A stretch of DNA of 7,216 nucleotides from an uncultured Lachnobacterium sp. (GCA_900548765.1 URLU01000114.1:1-7216); one strand, 5' to 3'. Counted from the stretch's first letter, positions 1-5,936 are shown. Numbers and translations are program-made. The notes: generated by a model from the sequence alone, not told the origin.

Positions 1-75
1 ATTAACATTTCCGCCACAAGCACTCAAACTAAATACAAGCAGAATACATAGCATTACACATACAATCTTTTTCAT
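1..75 (-). CDS. Lipoprotein, N-terminal fragment (runs off the window edge)
   Basis: Only the first 25 codons are inside the window. They read as a classic lipoprotein signal peptide: a short basic start (MKK), a hydrophobic core (residues 4-17) and the lipobox LSAC at residues 17-20 followed by GG, so Cys20 would be lipidated and anchored outside the cytoplasmic membrane. The ATG at 75-73 is supported by a GGAGGT ribosome binding site (plus-strand 86-91) with 10 bp spacing. The start lies 34 bp downstream of the broken methyltransferase gene on the same strand. The mature protein is outside the window, so its role (solute-binding protein, small surface lipoprotein or other) cannot be told. 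The frame is too short to appear among long ORFs, but signal, lipobox and ribosome site agree. Confidence 0.8.
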   Translation of the reverse strand, partial: MKKIVCVMLCILLVFSLSACGGNVN

Positions 76-109
76 AATTCACACTACCTCCATCAATTTC
101 AATTTATCT

Positions 110-623
110 CTATGTTACTGTTTGTTTATAGAAATCGAATTGCACAAATTTCTTTCCATTCGGCAACTGATGTTCTAACACCTGAATTAAATGGTAATCA
201 ATTTCATTCATACTATTCTGCAATTCCTGTTCAGCCATTTGATGATGAACAGGTACCAACTCGTCAAACGCATGTAAATAAGGAGACTCTGACACAAAGC
301 TATCATCCACATTTACCCGAATTATACACGATACATATACCGGTTTTGTCACTGTCACTACTTTTTTGAAGCATTCATATCCAATATATTCAATCAGTAA
401 GTTCGCAATTAGCATATCTACTTGCGGAAATTTTTCTGCCTCACTAGCTAAATCTATACAAAGGCAATCCAAAGTATCAGAGAGATTCTCATATCTCTTT
501 TTGGTTATTGTTAGGTATTCCTGATTTATATCCACACCATAAACCTTGTTTAATTTTTCTGTACTAACATGCTCCAAACCATTACCACCTGCAATCCCAT
601 ATACCAACTAGCAGAACATTCAC
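110..623 (-). pseudogene. Class I SAM-dependent methyltransferase, N-truncated and frameshifted remnant
   Basis: The main open frame (607-110, 165 codons) begins directly in SAM-binding motif I, GIAGGNG at residues 4-10. It continues with the acidic residue of the next strand (GVDIN, Asp26), a later CIDL strand (Asp52) and DMLIANLLIEYIG (64-76). This is most of a Rossmann-type methyltransferase core. The first beta strand and the usual roughly 50 residues before it are missing. The only start is a TTG at 607-605, immediately after an in-frame TAG (610-608) and with no ribosome binding site. The missing strand is visible one frame over: codons 623-606 read VNVLLV, which would join to VYGIAGGNG if one base near 605 were removed. 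That frame is itself closed by TAA at 632-630, so a 5' deletion is also needed. I infer decay rather than a working TTG-started enzyme. Substrate unknown. Its 3' end is 34 bp from the lipoprotein start. Confidence 0.7.
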
Positions 624-639
624 AATACTTTAAAATTTA

Positions 640-840
640 TCATTTACAGTTTTTGATTTCACTTAATGTAATATAAGTTCCTACTAATATTACCAATACC
701 GATATAACTGCAATAATACTGGAAATGAAATCTCTGATACCATCTCCAGCCACAATAAAATGAAGAGCAGCCAATATTATACCGATAACTATCAATATAA
801 TTCCATACAATACTTTTTTCCACTGTATATTTAATTTCAT
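640..840 (-). CDS. Small two-helix membrane protein (66 aa), unknown function
   Basis: I do not recognise the family. The protein has a short basic N-terminus (KLNIQWKK), a strongly hydrophobic helix at about residues 10-30, a short polar turn (AGDGIRD, 31-37), a second helix at about 38-59 and a charged tail ending KNCK. It is therefore probably a hairpin membrane protein with both ends on the same side. The ATG at 840-838 overlaps the stop of the upstream hydrolase gene as ATGA, and an AAGGAG-type site (plus-strand 848-853) sits 7 bp upstream, so translation is probably coupled. It is the last intact gene of the TetR-hydrolase cassette. The remnant methyltransferase begins about 10-30 bp after its stop. 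The strict coupling makes a role linked to the hydrolase likely, but nothing in the sequence says what it is. Confidence 0.75.
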   Translation of the reverse strand: MKLNIQWKKVLYGIILIVIGIILAALHFIVAGDGIRDFISSIIAVISVLVILVGTYITLSEIKNCK

Positions 841-1670
841 CTGGACACTCCTTTTCTATCTACTTCGCTGATAAATTCTTCTATAAGTCTGTTGACTTCA
901 TCCGGCTGATCCGTATTGGAATTATGACCAGCATTCTTTATCCACTTAAGCGGTAAACCTTCTCTCTGATGCCATTTTTTATTGTAGCTTTTTGCTGAGC
1001 CCGCTTTATCCTTCTCGCCACAGATAAGAAGTGCCGGACAACTGATACGATATGGCAGATCCGCTTTGATTGCCTCAGCAAGCATTTTGTACCCGAAGCC
1101 GGCAAGCCTTACATATTCTTTAGGATCTGAATCATAGGACATCATCATCTTTTGCATAAGATTCTGACCATAATCCGTCTCTGCGCACCCTCTTGAACCA
1201 GCCCTAAGAAGCGCTTTCCATGGATATATCTTATATAATGGCTCTGCTCTTTCAAGAAGCCATATTTCCATTGCTGTCATATAAGACTTTTGAAGTGGTG
1301 CAGAATCAATGGAGATAAAGCCTTTTATCTTATCCGGATATAATTCCATATACATTTGAGCCAGATATCCACCCATAGACTGACCGATAATGATTGGATT
1401 ATAAATTTCCTCTTTTGCTAAGATTTCATCAAGCCATTCTGCCATGTCAGACAGACTGTAATTATTCGTAAATGGTCTGGATAATGCATGTGATGGTGCA
1501 TCCCATACAAACACATTCTGTTTTTTCTCAAAATATTCTGCCTGCTTCTCAAAAAGCCTGTGATCTGCTGTAAGTCCCGGCAAAAACACTAACGTAATTT
1601 TCTGCTTGTCTATTATATTTACAAAATAATGGATGCAGCCACAGCGTGTTTTATAACTGTTTTCTGTCAT
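837..1670 (-). CDS. Alpha/beta hydrolase (277 aa)
   Basis: This is a cytoplasmic serine hydrolase of the alpha/beta fold, with no signal peptide. Visible landmarks, numbered from the ATG at 1670: oxyanion-hole strand LVFLPGLTAD (about 27-36), nucleophile elbow GQSMGG with Ser98, acid CGEKD with Asp221, and base NAGHN with His249, so the triad is complete and properly spaced. A helical cap lies between the elbow and the acid (about residues 130-200), and the length is normal for the family. The substrate (ester, amide, lactone or C-C bond) cannot be read from sequence. A longer frame opens with TTG at 1703. I prefer the ATG at 1670 because it overlaps the TetR stop as ATGA and has AAGGGG (plus-strand 1678-1683) 7 bp upstream. 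It is coupled at both ends, to tetR and to the 66-aa membrane protein gene, and is probably under control of that TetR. Confidence 0.88.
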   Translation of the reverse strand: MTENSYKTRCGCIHYFVNIIDKQKITLVFLPGLTADHRLFEKQAEYFEKKQNVFVWDAPSHALSRPFTNNYSLSDMAEWLDEILAKEEIYNPIIIGQSMGGYLAQMYMELYPDKIKGFISIDSAPLQKSYMTAMEIWLLERAEPLYKIYPWKALLRAGSRGCAETDYGQNLMQKMMMSYDSDPKEYVRLAGFGYKMLAEAIKADLPYRISCPALLICGEKDKAGSAKSYNKKWHQREGLPLKWIKNAGHNSNTDQPDEVNRLIEEFISEVDRKGVSR

Positions 1671-2284
1671 TTTCCGTCCCCTTTTCCGTAAACTATTTCC
1701 CAATAATTTATCATTTCCAGATATTCCTGTTCAAAAACAGTTACATCATAATTCCCTGTTCTGTACCAGTACTTTAGCATCCCGTCTGAAGCATACAAAA
1801 TTTCTTTATATATACGAGCAAACTCTATATCCTTGCGGATGAAATCGAGATTCAAAATTGACAGAAGTAATTCCAATGTCGTATGAGTAGCATCCTGTAC
1901 ATCCTGTTGAATTATTGATTGAATATCCGACTCGGTTTCAAAGTATGAATTAATGGAAAACAGGGATAAAAATGTGTATTTTCTCATCACTGCACACTTA
2001 GCCATCAGACCTCGGCGCATCAATTCAAAAAAATCATCTGTTTCATATACCTTATATTTACACATGTATTTTTTTGTTAAATCCGCTGCATACTTCCATA
2101 GAAAAAGATATAGCTCCAGTTTATTATGAAAATAATGAAACAAAAGTGACTTTGATATTCCGGCTTCTGCTGCAATTTCTGAGGTTGGTGCCTTCTTATA
2201 TTGATTCATTGCAAATACTTTATATGCAGCATTCAATATCTGCGATTGTTTTTCTTCCGGCAATGCATAAAATTTTTCATTCAT
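1667..2284 (-). CDS. TetR/AcrR-family transcriptional regulator
   Basis: 205 residues, the usual TetR size. The N-terminal DNA-binding domain occupies about residues 8-55, with the recognisable helix-turn-helix TSEIAAEAGISKSLLFHYF at 34-52. The rest is a helical ligand-binding and dimerisation domain without conserved motifs, so the effector is unknown. The ATG at 2284-2282 has GGAGG (plus-strand 2291-2295) at 6 bp spacing. The stop overlaps the start of the alpha/beta hydrolase as ATGA, so regulator and enzyme are made from one message. A 17-bp imperfect palindrome at 2297-2313, in the 5' leader or promoter, is a likely operator. I infer autorepression relieved by a small molecule that the hydrolase may act on. 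The regulator's own sequence does not show this. Confidence 0.9.
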   Translation of the reverse strand: MNEKFYALPEEKQSQILNAAYKVFAMNQYKKAPTSEIAAEAGISKSLLFHYFHNKLELYLFLWKYAADLTKKYMCKYKVYETDDFFELMRRGLMAKCAVMRKYTFLSLFSINSYFETESDIQSIIQQDVQDATHTTLELLLSILNLDFIRKDIEFARIYKEILYASDGMLKYWYRTGNYDVTVFEQEYLEMINYWEIVYGKGDGK

Positions 2285-2296
2285 AAGCCGCCTCCG

Positions 2297-2313
2297 TTGA
2301 CCAATTCGGTTAA
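2297..2313. promoter_or_regulatory. Candidate TetR operator (imperfect 17-bp palindrome)
   Basis: The sequence TTGACCAATTCGGTTAA reads as TT-ACC-A-T-GGT-AA on both strands, a dyad typical in size for TetR operators. It lies 1 bp upstream of the tetR ribosome binding site. A close copy of its left half recurs at 2330-2339 (TTGACCGATT, 9 of 10 bases identical), giving a second partial site about 33 bp away, which is close to three helical turns. Binding by the adjacent regulator is inferred from position and symmetry only. Confidence 0.5.
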
Positions 2314-2325
2314 TATGAGTATATA
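2297..2325 (+). promoter_or_regulatory. Putative rightward promoter divergent from tetR, no gene downstream
   Basis: TTGACC (2297-2302) and TATATA (2320-2325) are separated by 17 bp, a good sigma-70/sigma-A arrangement. The -35 is inside the palindromic operator candidate, so TetR binding would block it. It points toward 2340-2460, where no plus-strand gene begins. A matching leftward promoter for tetR is weaker: TATACT on the minus strand (plus 2318-2323) lacks a good -35. The match may be chance in AT-rich DNA. Confidence 0.35.
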
Positions 2326-2459
2326 CCCATTGACCGATTAACGGAAGACCTCATTTGATCATCACATAAAACCATATCTCACGCATATGCTATGACTTTG
2401 CAATTGGTGTTGCTATTGCTGCAATAATTATGATTGTTGCACAGTTCATTATGATTTAC

Positions 2460-3872
2460 CTACATATATTCGATGCTGTTCTCCAAACACCCATAAATCA
2501 GCTCACAAGCCTCACTAAGTATCTCCTCATTCAGATTAGAGTAATTGATTATATACAAGTGCTCCTTCGCCTGTTCCTCTCTCAGATAATACTCTGACAG
2601 CGAGCGTATCATCACACCCTTCTCCTTCAGCTTCTGCCCCAGCTCATTATCAGGAATTCTGGTATCAAGCTTTATGATAAAGTGCAGTCCCGAATCATTT
2701 TCTATTATCTCGCATCTCTTTCCAAGACTGCTTTTTTGGATTATATCCTTGATTTTTTCATGCTGTCTCAGATAGTAGAGTCTCATTCTGTTTATATGCT
2801 TTTCAAAATATCCCTTTGATATAAATTCAGCCAGGGTGTACTGTTCAAAGTTTGATACCGTACATGACAAAAAAGACAGCTTTTCATAGAGCCTGTTTGC
2901 CAGATGCATAGGCAGCACCATGTAGCTCATTCGTATGGTGGGTGTCAGGGATTTTGAAAAAGTATTCATATATATTACCTTTTCGCAGGCATCTATGCTG
3001 AAAAGGGTAGAGATTGGCTTGCCGTTTCGCCTGAACTCACTGTCATAATCATCCTCTATTATGTAGCGGTTCTCGTCACCATTTGCCCAGGCCAGCATCT
3101 CGTAACGTCTGCTCACCGGCATGGTAATTCCTGTCGGGAAATGATGGTTAGGGCATATGTGGGCTATCTCTGCCCCATATTTATTCAAGCCCTCCACTGA
3201 CAGTCCATTGTCATCCAAATCCGCATAAACAGGGCTTACCCCGTACTGCTTATAGATGCTTACCAGTTTCTTATAGCCCGGATTTTCTATGGCGTATATT
3301 TTGTCGTTACCCAGAAGCTGGACGATTACACCATACAAGTACTCGGTTCCTGCTCCAACCACAATCTGGTTTGGGTCTATCAGCATGCCACGAAAGGATC
3401 TTAGGTGCTCTGCTATGGCACTTCTAAGCTCCGGCACCCCCGCCATCGGCGATGTCCTCATCAGGTCATCCCTTCTGGTGGATATGACCTCTCTTGTGAG
3501 CTTTGCCCATATTGAAAAAGGGAAATTCTCCGGGCTCATCTTATTTCCAGCCAAATCATAGCTGTAGTGTTCTTCCTTTGGTATATTTATATCCAGGACT
3601 ATCCTGCTGTCCTTTGGCAGTACATTTATACCGCTTATGTCCGACACATAATACCCCTTCTTCTGGATTGCATAAATATAGCCTTCGCTTGCAAGCTGGT
3701 CATACGCATTTTGAATCGTAATGGTACTAACACCATTATTTCTCGCAAAGCTCCTCTTGGACGGAAGCTTGTCTCCAGGTTTTATGTTTCCCTCTACAAT
3801 GTCATTTTTTATGCAGTTATATACATATTCATACAGGGTTCCCTCTATATTTTCAAAGCTGTAGGTTAACAC
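2460..3872 (-). CDS. pdxR: PdxR, MocR-type (GntR/aminotransferase) regulator of PLP synthesis
   Basis: 470 residues, the normal length for MocR regulators. Residues about 10-78 form a GntR winged helix (KPGDKLPSKRSFARNNGVST, then the wing GYIYAIQKKGYYV). After a linker, about 105-465 is an aminotransferase class I fold used as a PLP sensor, with PNHHFPTG (241-248), EDDYDSEFR (273-281, Asp275 for the pyridine nitrogen) and NTFSKSL (303-309), where Lys307 should form the Schiff base with PLP. The start is GTG at 3872-3870, supported by AGGAG (plus-strand 3881-3885) 8 bp upstream. It is divergent from pdxST with 106 bp between, the standard arrangement for PdxR, which in studied bacteria activates pdxST when PLP is low and represses itself. 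The assignment as PdxR rather than another MocR (such as GabR) rests on this context. A near-consensus promoter and candidate sites lie in the shared region. Confidence 0.88.
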   Translation of the reverse strand: MLTYSFENIEGTLYEYVYNCIKNDIVEGNIKPGDKLPSKRSFARNNGVSTITIQNAYDQLASEGYIYAIQKKGYYVSDISGINVLPKDSRIVLDINIPKEEHYSYDLAGNKMSPENFPFSIWAKLTREVISTRRDDLMRTSPMAGVPELRSAIAEHLRSFRGMLIDPNQIVVGAGTEYLYGVIVQLLGNDKIYAIENPGYKKLVSIYKQYGVSPVYADLDDNGLSVEGLNKYGAEIAHICPNHHFPTGITMPVSRRYEMLAWANGDENRYIIEDDYDSEFRRNGKPISTLFSIDACEKVIYMNTFSKSLTPTIRMSYMVLPMHLANRLYEKLSFLSCTVSNFEQYTLAEFISKGYFEKHINRMRLYYLRQHEKIKDIIQKSSLGKRCEIIENDSGLHFIIKLDTRIPDNELGQKLKEKGVMIRSLSEYYLREEQAKEHLYIINYSNLNEEILSEACELIYGCLENSIEYM

Positions 3873-3880
3873 TTTTTGCG

Positions 3881-3885
3881 CTCCT
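3881..3885 (-). promoter_or_regulatory. Ribosome binding site that fixes the GTG start of pdxR
   Basis: On the minus strand AGGAG sits 8 bp before GTG at 3872. No in-frame ATG lies close by that would give a full winged-helix domain, so GTG is the likely start. It partly abuts the left candidate PdxR element at 3885-3896. Confidence 0.7.
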
Positions 3886-3896
3886 ATCTGGTATCT
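3885..3896 (+). promoter_or_regulatory. Candidate PdxR-binding element, left (CTGGT core)
   Basis: TATCTGGTATCT contains the core CTGGT followed by an A/T-rich tail. It is in opposite orientation to the element at 3924-3935, with centres about 39 bp apart. It lies in the pdxR leader, next to its ribosome binding site, so binding here could limit pdxR expression. It matches the right element less well outside the core. Confidence 0.35.
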
Positions 3897-3910
3897 TTTT
3901 TTTGTGTGTT

Positions 3911-3941
3911 TTGAGTATTTTTTTATAACCAGTTTTATTAT
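3911..3941 (+). promoter_or_regulatory. Possible weak pdxST promoter
   Basis: TTGAGT (3911-3916) and TATTAT (3936-3941) have a 19-bp spacer, longer than optimal, as would suit an activator-dependent promoter. It would give a leader of about 30 nt before pdxS. An alternative pair is TTGTGT (3902-3907) with TATAAC (3924-3929) at 16 bp. The first choice overlaps the pdxR -10 on the other strand, so the two polymerases would compete. I cannot choose between them from sequence. Confidence 0.3.
3924..3935 (-). promoter_or_regulatory. Candidate PdxR-binding element, right
   Basis: On the minus strand this reads AAACTGGTTATA. As I recall it, the published Corynebacterium PdxR motif is AAAGTGGW(T)CTA; this element matches 10 of 12 positions of AAAGTGGTTCTA. 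It covers the expected pdxR transcription start and lies between the -35 and -10 of the first pdxST promoter candidate. That placement would allow self-repression and control of pdxST. The match is from memory and by eye. Confidence 0.45.
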
Positions 3942-3965
3942 ATTATGGCTTCAGATATATTTCAA
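3937..3965 (-). promoter_or_regulatory. pdxR promoter (near-consensus -35/-10)
   Basis: On the minus strand TTGAAA (plus 3960-3965) and TATAAT (plus 3937-3942) are separated by exactly 17 bp: a perfect -10 and a 5-of-6 -35. The predicted start, near 3930, falls inside the right candidate PdxR element and gives a leader of about 58 nt before the GTG. The -35 overlaps the pdxS ribosome binding site region. Confidence 0.7.
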
Positions 3966-3970
3966 GGAGG
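3964..3970 (+). promoter_or_regulatory. Ribosome binding site deciding the pdxS start
   Basis: AAGGAGG lies 8 bp before ATG at 3979. The open frame continues upstream to a GTG at 3904, but that would add 25 hydrophobic residues not found in PdxS, and no ribosome site precedes it. Confidence 0.85.
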
Positions 3971-3978
3971 AAGATAAA

Positions 3979-4854
3979 ATGTCACAGACACAAATCGAAC
4001 TTAACCGAGGATTAGCCCAGATGCTTAAGGGCGGAGTAATAATGGACGTAACTACACCTGAACAGGCAAAAATCGCAGAGGCTGCCGGTGCCTGCGCTGT
4101 AATGGCTCTGGAGAGAATCCCTGCTGATATAAGAGCTGCCGGTGGTGTATCAAGAATGAGCGACCCAAAAATGATTAAGGGTATTCAGGAAGCTGTCAGC
4201 ATACCTGTTATGGCAAAATGCAGAATCGGACACTTTGCAGAGGCACAGATTCTTCAGGCAATTGAAATCGACTACATAGATGAGTCAGAGGTCCTCTCTC
4301 CTGCTGATGATGTCTACCACATCAATAAAAGGGATTTCAAAGTACCATTCGTATGTGGTGCAAGAGATCTGGGAGAAGCTCTCCGCCGTATAAATGAGGG
4401 TGCTGCAATGATTCGTACCAAGGGTGAGCCGGGTACCGGTGACATCGTTCAGGCAGTCCGTCATATGAGAAAAATGAATTCTGAGATTAGAAGAATTGTC
4501 TCTATGCAGCCGGACGAATTGTTTGAAGCTGCCAAACAGTTACAGGTTCCATATGATTTGGTGCTCTATGTACATGACAAGGGCAGGCTTCCTGTTGTCA
4601 ACTTTGCTGCCGGTGGAGTTGCTACTCCTGCTGATGCTGCCCTTATGATGCAGCTCGGTGCTGAGGGCGTATTCGTAGGCTCTGGTATTTTCAAATCAGG
4701 CAATCCAGCAAAGCGTGCTGAGGCGATTGTTAAGGCTGTAACAAACTACACCGATGCCAAATTGATTGCTGAGTTATCTGAAGACTTAGGAGAAGCAATG
4801 GTTGGTATCAACGAGAGCGAAATCAAGATTATCATGGAAGAGCGGGGACAGTAA
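3979..4854 (+). CDS. pdxS: PdxS, pyridoxal 5'-phosphate synthase lyase subunit
   Basis: 291 residues, matching the family's usual 290-295. PdxS is the (beta/alpha)8 barrel subunit that builds PLP from ribose-5-phosphate, glyceraldehyde-3-phosphate and ammonia passed from PdxT. It forms a cytoplasmic dodecamer decorated with PdxT. Visible signatures are IMDVTTPEQA with Asp23, VMAKCRIGH with Lys80 (first Schiff-base lysine), the GARDLGEALRRI segment (127-138), RTKGEPGTG with Lys148 (second lysine of the relay), and the phosphate-binding ends NFAAGGVATPADA (208-220) and GVFVGSGIFKS (230-240). The start at ATG 3979 is set by AAGGAGG at 3964-3970. pdxT follows after one base, so the subunits are co-expressed. 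PdxR is divergent upstream. Confidence 0.98.
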   Translation: MSQTQIELNRGLAQMLKGGVIMDVTTPEQAKIAEAAGACAVMALERIPADIRAAGGVSRMSDPKMIKGIQEAVSIPVMAKCRIGHFAEAQILQAIEIDYIDESEVLSPADDVYHINKRDFKVPFVCGARDLGEALRRINEGAAMIRTKGEPGTGDIVQAVRHMRKMNSEIRRIVSMQPDELFEAAKQLQVPYDLVLYVHDKGRLPVVNFAAGGVATPADAALMMQLGAEGVFVGSGIFKSGNPAKRAEAIVKAVTNYTDAKLIAELSEDLGEAMVGINESEIKIIMEERGQ

Positions 4855-4855
4855 A

Positions 4856-5410
4856 ATGAAAATCGGTATTCTGGCTGTTCAGGGAGCCTTTATTGAGCAT
4901 AAGAAAATGCTTGAAGGGCTGGGAACAGAATGTGTTGAATTACGAAAAAAGGATGATATAGGCAATATAGACGGGCTGGTCTTACCCGGCGGAGAAAGCA
5001 CGGTACAGGGCAAGCTTTTAAATGATCTGGACATGCTTACCTCTATTAGAAAACTTATAAATGACGGCATGCCAACCCTTGCCACCTGCGCAGGACTGAT
5101 TCTTCTGGCTGAGCAGCTCAGCAATGATTCCAATGTATACTTAGGCACTCTCCCTGTGGTTGTGGAGAGGAATGCCTATGGCAGACAGCTTGGAAGCTTC
5201 AAAAAGAAAGCACCCTTTGACGGCATAGGAGACTTTGATATGACTTTTATCAGAGCTCCCTATGTAAAAGATGCTAAATCTACAAAGGTTCTGGCTGAAG
5301 TAGACAACCGAATCGTTGCGGTTCAATATAAAAATCAGATTGGTCTGGCATTTCATCCTGAGCTTGATGAAGATACCAGAATCCATGAAAAATTCTTAGG
5401 ACTTATTTAG
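4856..5410 (+). CDS. pdxT: PdxT, glutaminase subunit of PLP synthase
   Basis: 184 residues, slightly shorter than the typical 186-200 but complete. It is a class I (triad) glutamine amidotransferase that releases ammonia from glutamine and channels it to PdxS. Visible features are the N-terminal strand IGILAVQGAFIEH, the oxyanion segment LPGGEST (43-49), the nucleophile in ATCAGLILLA (Cys78), RNAYGRQLGSF (105-115), FIRAPYV (131-137), and FHPEL with His167 and Glu169 completing the triad. ATG at 4856 is one base after the pdxS stop. Its ribosome site GGGGA (4844-4848) lies inside the last pdxS codons, which suggests coupled translation. The open frame extends upstream into pdxS to 4802, but only the 4856 start gives the conserved MKIGILAVQG beginning. 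Its 3' end overlaps the convergent PAP2 gene by 8 bp, so no terminator lies between them. Confidence 0.97.
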   Translation: MKIGILAVQGAFIEHKKMLEGLGTECVELRKKDDIGNIDGLVLPGGESTVQGKLLNDLDMLTSIRKLINDGMPTLATCAGLILLAEQLSNDSNVYLGTLPVVVERNAYGRQLGSFKKKAPFDGIGDFDMTFIRAPYVKDAKSTKVLAEVDNRIVAVQYKNQIGLAFHPELDEDTRIHEKFLGLI

Positions 5411-5936
5411 TCCAGCCCTTTTTCTTAAATAGCCAGTTCATGAAGATTGCAGAGGCAAGGCCTATGCATATGCCGCCGATTATATCGGTTGGCCAGTGCA
5501 TGAAGTTGTACATTCTCGAAAAAGCAATGGCAAGGGCAAGAATGATGGCAGGGATGCCCACTCTCCTGTCCATAAATAAGAGCGATACCGAGCCGGTTAT
5601 TCCGTTCATGGTATGTCCTGACGGGAAAGATGCGTCAAAAGGAATCTTTACCGTGAGATTGTACATATCCACGAATACCTGACAGGGTCTCATTCTATCG
5701 AATACATTTTTGAGTATCAGATTGCCGACGATAAATGTAAGTGCCATGGCTGCAAGCATCTGAACTCCATACATTCTGGATTTTTCTGGAATAAGCAGCA
5801 ATACTCCAATTGCAATCCAGAATAGACCTGCATTTCCAAGGTCAGATAAGAACGCCATCACATCATCCAGAAATGGTGTTCTTATCCCCTGAAGTGCGTC
5901 TAAAAACTTTATTTCCCAATCCATATACCAAACCAT
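5403..5936 (-). CDS. PAP2-family membrane phosphatase
   Basis: A 177-residue integral membrane lipid-phosphate phosphatase with all three signature motifs of the acid phosphatase superfamily: C1 KNVFDRMRP (76-84), C2 FPSGHT (104-109, His108 as general acid) and C3 SRMYNFMHWPTD (140-151, His147 as nucleophile, Asp151). Hydrophobic helices lie at about 37-50, 58-75, 110-122, 127-140 and 152-170. The short length and motif spacing resemble bacterial undecaprenyl-pyrophosphate or phosphatidylglycerophosphate phosphatases, but the substrate cannot be fixed from sequence. The start at ATG 5936 is set by AGGAGG (plus-strand 5947-5952), inside the last codons of the upstream parvulin-like gene and 10 bp away. 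The next ATG (5924) is too far from it. Only 3 bp separate the two genes, so they are an operon. An envelope role such as recycling carrier lipid fits that partner. Confidence 0.92.
   Translation of the reverse strand: MVWYMDWEIKFLDALQGIRTPFLDDVMAFLSDLGNAGLFWIAIGVLLLIPEKSRMYGVQMLAAMALTFIVGNLILKNVFDRMRPCQVFVDMYNLTVKIPFDASFPSGHTMNGITGSVSLLFMDRRVGIPAIILALAIAFSRMYNFMHWPTDIIGGICIGLASAIFMNWLFKKKGWTK

Noticed and set aside
112..369. 85-residue plus-strand open frame
   Set aside because: It lies antisense to the methyltransferase remnant, has no ribosome binding site and shows low-complexity, non-domain-like content.
110..607. Intact methyltransferase started at TTG 607
   Set aside because: It would lack the first Rossmann strand, has no ribosome binding site and follows an in-frame stop; the missing strand sits in the adjacent frame, which fits decay better.
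1671..1703. Longer hydrolase starting at TTG 1703
   Set aside because: The extra 11 residues are basic and unlike the family, while ATG 1670 has a ribosome binding site and an ATGA overlap with tetR.
2420..2441. Imperfect hairpin (TGCAATAAT / ATTGTTGCA) as a terminator for pdxR
   Set aside because: The stem is AT-rich with a mismatch on the minus-strand RNA, and no T-run follows in either direction.
3289..3869. Three plus-strand open frames inside pdxR
   Set aside because: They are shadows of pdxR's codon usage on the opposite strand, with no ribosome sites or recognisable domains.
3885..3957. TATCTG / CAGATA inverted repeat (3885-3890 and 3952-3957) as a leader hairpin or riboswitch
   Set aside because: The arms are only 6 bp, 61 bp apart, and lie in two divergent leaders rather than one transcript; no riboswitch-like conserved structure is visible.
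3904..3978. Upstream extension of pdxS from GTG 3904
   Set aside because: It would add 25 hydrophobic residues absent from PdxS proteins; AAGGAGG at 3964-3970 clearly serves the ATG at 3979.
4879..5386. Minus-strand open frames opposite pdxT
   Set aside because: They are antisense to a fully conserved gene and have no supporting start signals.
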